Part shown: positions 61,257 to 64,000 of the stretch, piece after piece
Position numbering within the stretch: the first letter of the stretch is position 1
How the letters are laid out: the number at the start of each line of letters is the position of its first letter
Origin: Rhodobacter sp.
GTDB taxonomy: Bacteria > Pseudomonadota > Alphaproteobacteria > Rhodobacterales > Rhodobacteraceae
Reading direction: 5' to 3'
Assembly (NCBI GenBank): GCA_013821825.1
Contig: PNJK01000008.1
Location: 27,545 to 91,544, forward strand
DNA length: 64,000 bases
Position numbers and translations under genes: made by a program
The notes under the pieces: model-generated
The model's input: the letters and a program-made list of their open reading frames with translations, nothing else
What the model was told of the DNA's origin: nothing
Database searches by the model: none

Positions 61257-62222
61257 ATGGCGGACGGATTTTTTGCCCCGGTATCGGGGTTTGATCTGCC
61301 TCGTTTCGCGGGGGTGCCGACCTTCATGCGGCTGCCACATGTGCCCTTTGACCATCCGCGCTTTGCCGAGGTCGAGATCGGGCTGATCGGCGCGCCTTGG
61401 GATGGCGGGACGACCAACCGCCCCGGCCCTCGGCACGGGCCCCGGCAGTTGCGCGACCTTTCCACCATGATCCGGGCGCAGAACGGGGCGACATGGGTGG
61501 CGCCGTTCGAGCTTGCGCGATGCGCCGATCTGGGGGACGTGGCGCCGAACCCTGCAGACCTGATGGATTCGATGGCGCGGATGGAGGCGTTCTATGCCCG
61601 TGTCGTGGCGGCAGGGGTGCTGCCACTGACAGGGGGAGGGGATCATCTGTGCACGCTTCCCATCCTGCGGGCGGTGGCGAAGCATCGTCCGGTGGGGATG
61701 ATCCAGTTCGACAGCCATACCGACCTGAACGACATCTATTTCGGCACCAGCCGCTTTAACCACGGCACCCCGTTCCGCCGCGCGGTGGAGGAGGGGCTGC
61801 TGGATCCGAAGCGCTATGTGATCATCGGGGTGCGCGGCACGGCCTATGGCCGCGAGGACTGGGACTTTGCCGCAAGCGTCGGCATCCGGATCATCCCGAT
61901 CGCCGAGTTCCACGCGCGGGGTGCAGAGGATGTAATGGCTGAAGCGCGCGAGATCGTGGGGACGGGCCCGGTCTATGTGACCTATGACATCGATTTCGTC
62001 GATCCGACCTTTGCGCCCGGAACGGGAACGCCCGAGGTGGGCGGGCCGACTTCATGGCAGGCGCTGCAGGTGGCGCGCGGGCTTCGGGGCCTCGACGTGG
62101 TCGGCGCGGATCTGGTCGAGGTCTCGCCGCCTTTCGATGCGTCAGGCGGGACGGCCTGGCTGGGGGTGAGCCTCATGTTCGAGATGCTGTGCGTTATGGC
62201 GGAACGGGTCGCGGGGCGTTGA
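61257..62222 (+). CDS. Agmatinase/ureohydrolase-family enzyme
   Basis: The 321-residue manganese enzyme of the arginase superfamily carries the metal-site motifs GGGDHL (His130), FDSHTDLND and TYDIDFVDPTFAPGTGTPEVGG in the usual order. It removes urea from agmatine, making putrescine, or acts on a related guanidino compound such as guanidinobutyrate. The motif FDSHTD, where many enzymes have DAHxD, occurs in several agmatinases. The ATG at 61257 follows AAGGAG. An amidohydrolase gene follows after 21 bases, so the two may act in one nitrogen-compound pathway. Confidence 0.9.
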   Translation: MADGFFAPVSGFDLPRFAGVPTFMRLPHVPFDHPRFAEVEIGLIGAPWDGGTTNRPGPRHGPRQLRDLSTMIRAQNGATWVAPFELARCADLGDVAPNPADLMDSMARMEAFYARVVAAGVLPLTGGGDHLCTLPILRAVAKHRPVGMIQFDSHTDLNDIYFGTSRFNHGTPFRRAVEEGLLDPKRYVIIGVRGTAYGREDWDFAASVGIRIIPIAEFHARGAEDVMAEAREIVGTGPVYVTYDIDFVDPTFAPGTGTPEVGGPTSWQALQVARGLRGLDVVGADLVEVSPPFDASGGTAWLGVSLMFEMLCVMAERVAGR

Positions 62223-62243
62223 CAGGGGGGCCGGGGGCAGAAG

Positions 62244-63923
62244 ATGGCGAGCCGGGCAGAGACGATCATCACCAATGCAAAGGTATTGACGATGGACCCG
62301 GCGCTGCCGAGGGCCGAGGCGGTGGCCTTTGCCGGGGGGCGCATCCTGGCCGTGGGCGCACGGGCCGAGGTTGAGGCGCTGGCGGGACCGGGATGCCGGG
62401 TGGTCGATGCCGGGGGACGGACGCTGCTGCCGGGGTTCGTGGAAAGCCACATGCATCTGTTCGGCGGGGCCGAGTTGCAGCACCTGCAGCTGACCGGGGT
62501 CAGCGGGATGGCAGCCCTGACCGGCGCCTTCGCCCGCTATGCCGCAGCCAACCCCGATGCCGCTGTCCTGATGGCGGAAGGGGTGGACTACGGGATTCTT
62601 GGCCATGCCGTCACCCGTGCCGATTTGGATGCCGTCATGCCCGATCGCCCTATCGCAATGCGGGCGATGGATCATCACACGGTCTGGGCCAACACCCTCT
62701 GCCTTGAACAGGCCGGTCTCCTGCACGGCGCGGCGATGCCGGTCGGACATGAGGTGGTGATGGGGCCGGACGGTCTTGCCAGCGGGGAACTGCGTGAGTT
62801 CGAGGCCTTCGATACCGTCCTGGCGCTGGCCGGGGTCTCGCGGATGTATGTCGGCATCTCCAGAGGGGCCGAGCCTGCGGGCCCGGTGTCGGCGGAGGAC
62901 CGGGCAGTCGACAAGGCCCATATCGAGCGGGCGATGCGCCACTGTGCGGCGCATGGCTTCACCAGCCTGATCTCGATGGACGGCAACCGCTACACGCTTG
63001 AGCTGCTGGCCGAACTGGAGGCGGAGGGCCGGCTTTTGCAGCGCGTCAAGGTGCCGTTCCATCTGAAGCCCGAGATGGACCTCGCGGAATTGGACCGCGC
63101 CTCGGCGATGGCGGCGGATTTCCGGGGTGACTGGGTGCGCTCGGGCACGGTGAAGATGTTCATGGACGGCGTGATCGACAGCCGCACCGCCTTTCTGACC
63201 GAGGATTACCCGGGCGTGCCCGGGCACCGGTCGATTCCGCTGTTCGACCCCGAACGCTTCAAGGAGGTCTGCACCGAGATCGACCGGCGCGGCCTGCAGA
63301 TCGCCGTGCACTGCGTCGGCGACGGGGCGGTGCACGCGACCATCGACGGTTATGAGGCGGCGGGGCTGGCGAACGGATTTCGCGACATGCGCCACCGGAT
63401 CGAGCATATCGAGCTGATCACCAGGGCTGACATCCCGCGCCTGGGGGCGCTTGGCATCACCGCCTCGGTCCAGCCACCGCATGCGCCGGGGGCGATGGAC
63501 TTCCCGATCAGCACGATGCAGGCGGTTATCCCGCGGCACCGCTGGGCGGATGCCTATCTGTGGCAGACGCTGGCCGACCACAACGCTGCGCTGGCTTTTG
63601 CAAGCGACTGGCCGATCACCGACGTCAGCGCGATGCGCGGGTTGCAGGCCGCATTGACCCGGGTGCCCTATGCCGGGGCCAGCGACGAACGGGTGGGGCT
63701 GATGGCCGCCCTGCGCGCCTATACCGCCGGAGGCGCCCGGGCAGCGCATCTGGAAGGGCTGACCGGCACGCTTCGGCCAGGACTGGCGGCGGACCTTGTG
63801 CTGCTTGACGGCGACATCGACGCGATTCCGGCGCAGAACCTGGGGCAGACCGGAATCGCTTTGACGGTTTCAGGCGGCCGGGTGACCCACGACCCGGCCG
63901 GTCTTGTCGGTCCGACAAGCTGA
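62244..63923 (+). CDS. Amidohydrolase family 3 (YtcJ-like) metal-dependent hydrolase
   Basis: The 559-residue TIM-barrel hydrolase opens with ETIITNAKVLTMDPALPRAEAVAF. It has the HxH metal motif in PGFVESHMHLFGGAE, a Lys in VKMFMDGVIDSRTAF, His residues in QIAVHCVGDGAVHATID and RHRIEHIELI shortened by position, and an Asp in FASDWPITDVSAMRGL. YtcJ-like enzymes cleave amides or N-acyl compounds; substrates are mostly unknown. It directly follows the agmatinase-family gene. No signal peptide is present. The last 77 bases of the window after this gene hold no further gene. Confidence 0.88.
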   Translation: MASRAETIITNAKVLTMDPALPRAEAVAFAGGRILAVGARAEVEALAGPGCRVVDAGGRTLLPGFVESHMHLFGGAELQHLQLTGVSGMAALTGAFARYAAANPDAAVLMAEGVDYGILGHAVTRADLDAVMPDRPIAMRAMDHHTVWANTLCLEQAGLLHGAAMPVGHEVVMGPDGLASGELREFEAFDTVLALAGVSRMYVGISRGAEPAGPVSAEDRAVDKAHIERAMRHCAAHGFTSLISMDGNRYTLELLAELEAEGRLLQRVKVPFHLKPEMDLAELDRASAMAADFRGDWVRSGTVKMFMDGVIDSRTAFLTEDYPGVPGHRSIPLFDPERFKEVCTEIDRRGLQIAVHCVGDGAVHATIDGYEAAGLANGFRDMRHRIEHIELITRADIPRLGALGITASVQPPHAPGAMDFPISTMQAVIPRHRWADAYLWQTLADHNAALAFASDWPITDVSAMRGLQAALTRVPYAGASDERVGLMAALRAYTAGGARAAHLEGLTGTLRPGLAADLVLLDGDIDAIPAQNLGQTGIALTVSGGRVTHDPAGLVGPTS

Positions 63924-64000
63924 AACCCTGGTGAAAACAGCTGGATTTGCAGGCGTTTTCGAGGTTTTCGAAAAAATCATCATGCCTCTGTCATTTTCCG

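Noticed and set aside
63965..63974. TTTTCGAAAA near the window end as a third copy of the double palindrome
   Set aside because: Only the 10-base centre matches; the arms and the neighbouring palindrome are missing.
1..64000. tRNA, rRNA, CRISPR array, prophage or insertion sequence
   Set aside because: Read for cloverleaf ends, repeat-spacer patterns, transposase or integrase motifs; none seen.

Overview
The window reads as a chromosomal segment from an alphaproteobacterium of the Rhodobacteraceae (Rhodobacterales). This is judged from gene content and order, not from a database search. The pointers are high-GC codon use, a two-piece (permuted) tmRNA whose tag reads ANDNRAPMALAA, an alphaproteobacterial F1-ATPase zeta subunit, SspB of the alpha type, the TrgA/TrgB pair, a photolyase-CFA synthase pair behind an RpoE-like promoter, and methionine-synthase functions on separate proteins. 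Almost every base belongs to an ordinary, closely packed gene. I saw no rRNA, tRNA, CRISPR array, prophage or insertion sequence.

Layout. 0-9 kb: partial D-lactate-dehydrogenase-type flavoprotein, purQ, the two-component pair dctB-dctD (DctD lacks the sigma54 contact loop), RNase E after a long leader, a TusA-like protein and ccdA. 9-18 kb: a serine-hydrolase-like membrane protein coupled to a cytochrome P450, then a tripartite tricarboxylate transporter (tctCBA) with an extra periplasmic binding protein that diverges from the tctD-tctE regulators. 18-29 kb: purC-purS, ATPase zeta subunit, homocysteine methyltransferase, radical SAM protein, corrinoid protein, DUF1638 protein, the sspB-methyltransferase-fumC group with small conserved genes, and chrB-chrA. 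29-39 kb: VWA protein, ssrA, a Kef-type antiporter, an orphan polyamine-type binding protein opposite a class V aminotransferase, and phr-cfa-trgA-trgB. 39-54 kb: a carbohydrate locus with a LacI regulator, an ABC importer, intracellular GH2 and GH43 hydrolases, two TIM-barrel/Gfo-Idh-MocA pairs and a GntR regulator. 54-64 kb: class III aminotransferase, ctaA-M32 peptidase-MFS operon, a decayed secreted-protein gene, enoyl-CoA hydratase, bactofilin, agmatinase-family enzyme and an amidohydrolase.

The most interesting unit is the 39-54 kb sugar locus. It imports oligosaccharides and cuts them inside the cell with a beta-mannosidase-like GH2 and a GH43 enzyme. It carries two isomerase/dehydrogenase pairs but no sugar kinase, which suggests an oxidative or 3-keto-sugar route. 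A perfect CTATAACGTTATAG palindrome at the operon promoter is the likely LacI-family operator. Other points worth checking are the dispersed proteins of a split methionine synthase together with DUF1638, two copies of a tandem double-palindrome element, a shared TTTGATCAAA site in front of two amine-related transcription units, and a DctD without GAFTGA.
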